A stretch of DNA of 5,114 nt from positions 1 through 5,114 of the forward strand of contig CAKONX010000068.1 of assembly GCA_934098345.1 (NCBI GenBank), given 5' to 3'. Numbering within the stretch: position 1 is the stretch's first letter; every line of letters begins with the position of its first letter. This document shows positions 4,946 through 5,114 of this stretch, piece by piece. The position numbers and the translations under genes are program-made. Source of the stretch: an uncultured Bacilli bacterium (GTDB lineage: Bacteria; Bacillota_I; Bacilli_A; RF39; UBA660). The notes beneath the pieces were generated by a model that saw only the letters and a program-made list of their open reading frames with translations, searched no databases and had not been told where the DNA came from.

Positions 4946-5114
4946 ATGAAGAAAATTATATTTGTTATTATACTTTTATTCTTAATTATAATATTTTTGT
5001 TTTCAAAGAGTAATATTTATCATAAATATATAAAGAGTAATAATGATTATAAATTAGAAAGTAGAGTGCCTAAACTGAATGATTTTATAAATAAAAAGAG
5101 TATTCATAAAGAAG
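4946..5114 (+). CDS. N-terminally membrane-anchored protein, function unknown (5' part)
   Basis: ATG 4946 follows AAAGGA (4932-4937) with an 8-base spacer and opens a frame of 56 codons that runs off the window. Residues 1-3 (MKK) and the hydrophobic run from 4 to about 19 (IIFVIILLFLIIIFLF) form a signal peptide or single membrane anchor. A basic, asparagine-rich region follows, with LESRVPKLNDFINKKSIHKE visible at the edge. No signal peptidase motif or lipobox cysteine is apparent, so an uncleaved anchor with an outward-facing domain is more likely. I do not recognise the family from this fragment. It is separated from the ribosome-related operon by two terminators and probably has its own promoter. 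Confidence 0.75.
   Translation, partial: MKKIIFVIILLFLIIIFLFSKSNIYHKYIKSNNDYKLESRVPKLNDFINKKSIHKE

Noticed and set aside
1..5114. CRISPR array, tRNA/rRNA gene or insertion sequence
   Set aside because: No regularly spaced repeats, no cloverleaf or rRNA sequence, and no transposase or terminal inverted repeats with target duplications were seen.

Overview
The window is A+T-rich chromosomal DNA (roughly 70% A+T by eye) from a low-GC Gram-positive bacterium. Every gene reads on the + strand. The core is the conserved translation/transcription operon rimP-nusA-ylxR-infB-rbfA, arranged as in Firmicutes and their wall-less or gut-dwelling relatives. The compact spacing, heavy A/T-ending codon use and slimmed gene set suggest a reduced-genome Bacilli/Mollicutes-related lineage such as the uncultured RF39-type gut bacteria. 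That placement is inference. All four tryptophans seen are TGG and no gene has an in-frame TGA, so the standard bacterial code fits better than the Mycoplasma code.

Layout. Positions 2-97 hold the 3' tail of an unrecognised gene. Positions 155-580 encode a small protein of unknown function with one N-terminal hydrophobic segment, probably secreted or membrane-anchored. Positions 581-686 are a regulatory gap with an extended -10 promoter and a GC-rich leader hairpin in front of rimP. This resembles the arrangement through which NusA is known to control its own operon in Bacillus subtilis. Positions 687-4809 carry rimP (only the N-terminal domain), nusA, ylxR, infB and rbfA. Gaps are 3, -1, 18 and 2 bases and each start has a Shine-Dalgarno sequence, so this is one transcript. 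The usual ylxQ gene between ylxR and infB is absent.

Positions 4793-4902 are the most structured non-coding stretch. A terminator whose stem begins inside rbfA and whose loop holds the rbfA stop codon is followed by a 40-base near-perfect palindrome built of four CGAA/TTCG half-sites. A second terminator comes next, nearly a copy of the first. A likely promoter overlaps the second terminator and leads into an N-terminally membrane-anchored protein that runs off the end at 5114.

The operon products act together. RimP and RbfA mature the 30S subunit, IF2 brings initiator tRNA to it and joins the subunits, NusA controls pausing and termination, and YlxR is an RNA-binding regulator reported to act on RNase P. 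I see no strong evidence of a wholly new system. The best leads are the single-domain RimP and the terminator-palindrome-terminator block after rbfA.
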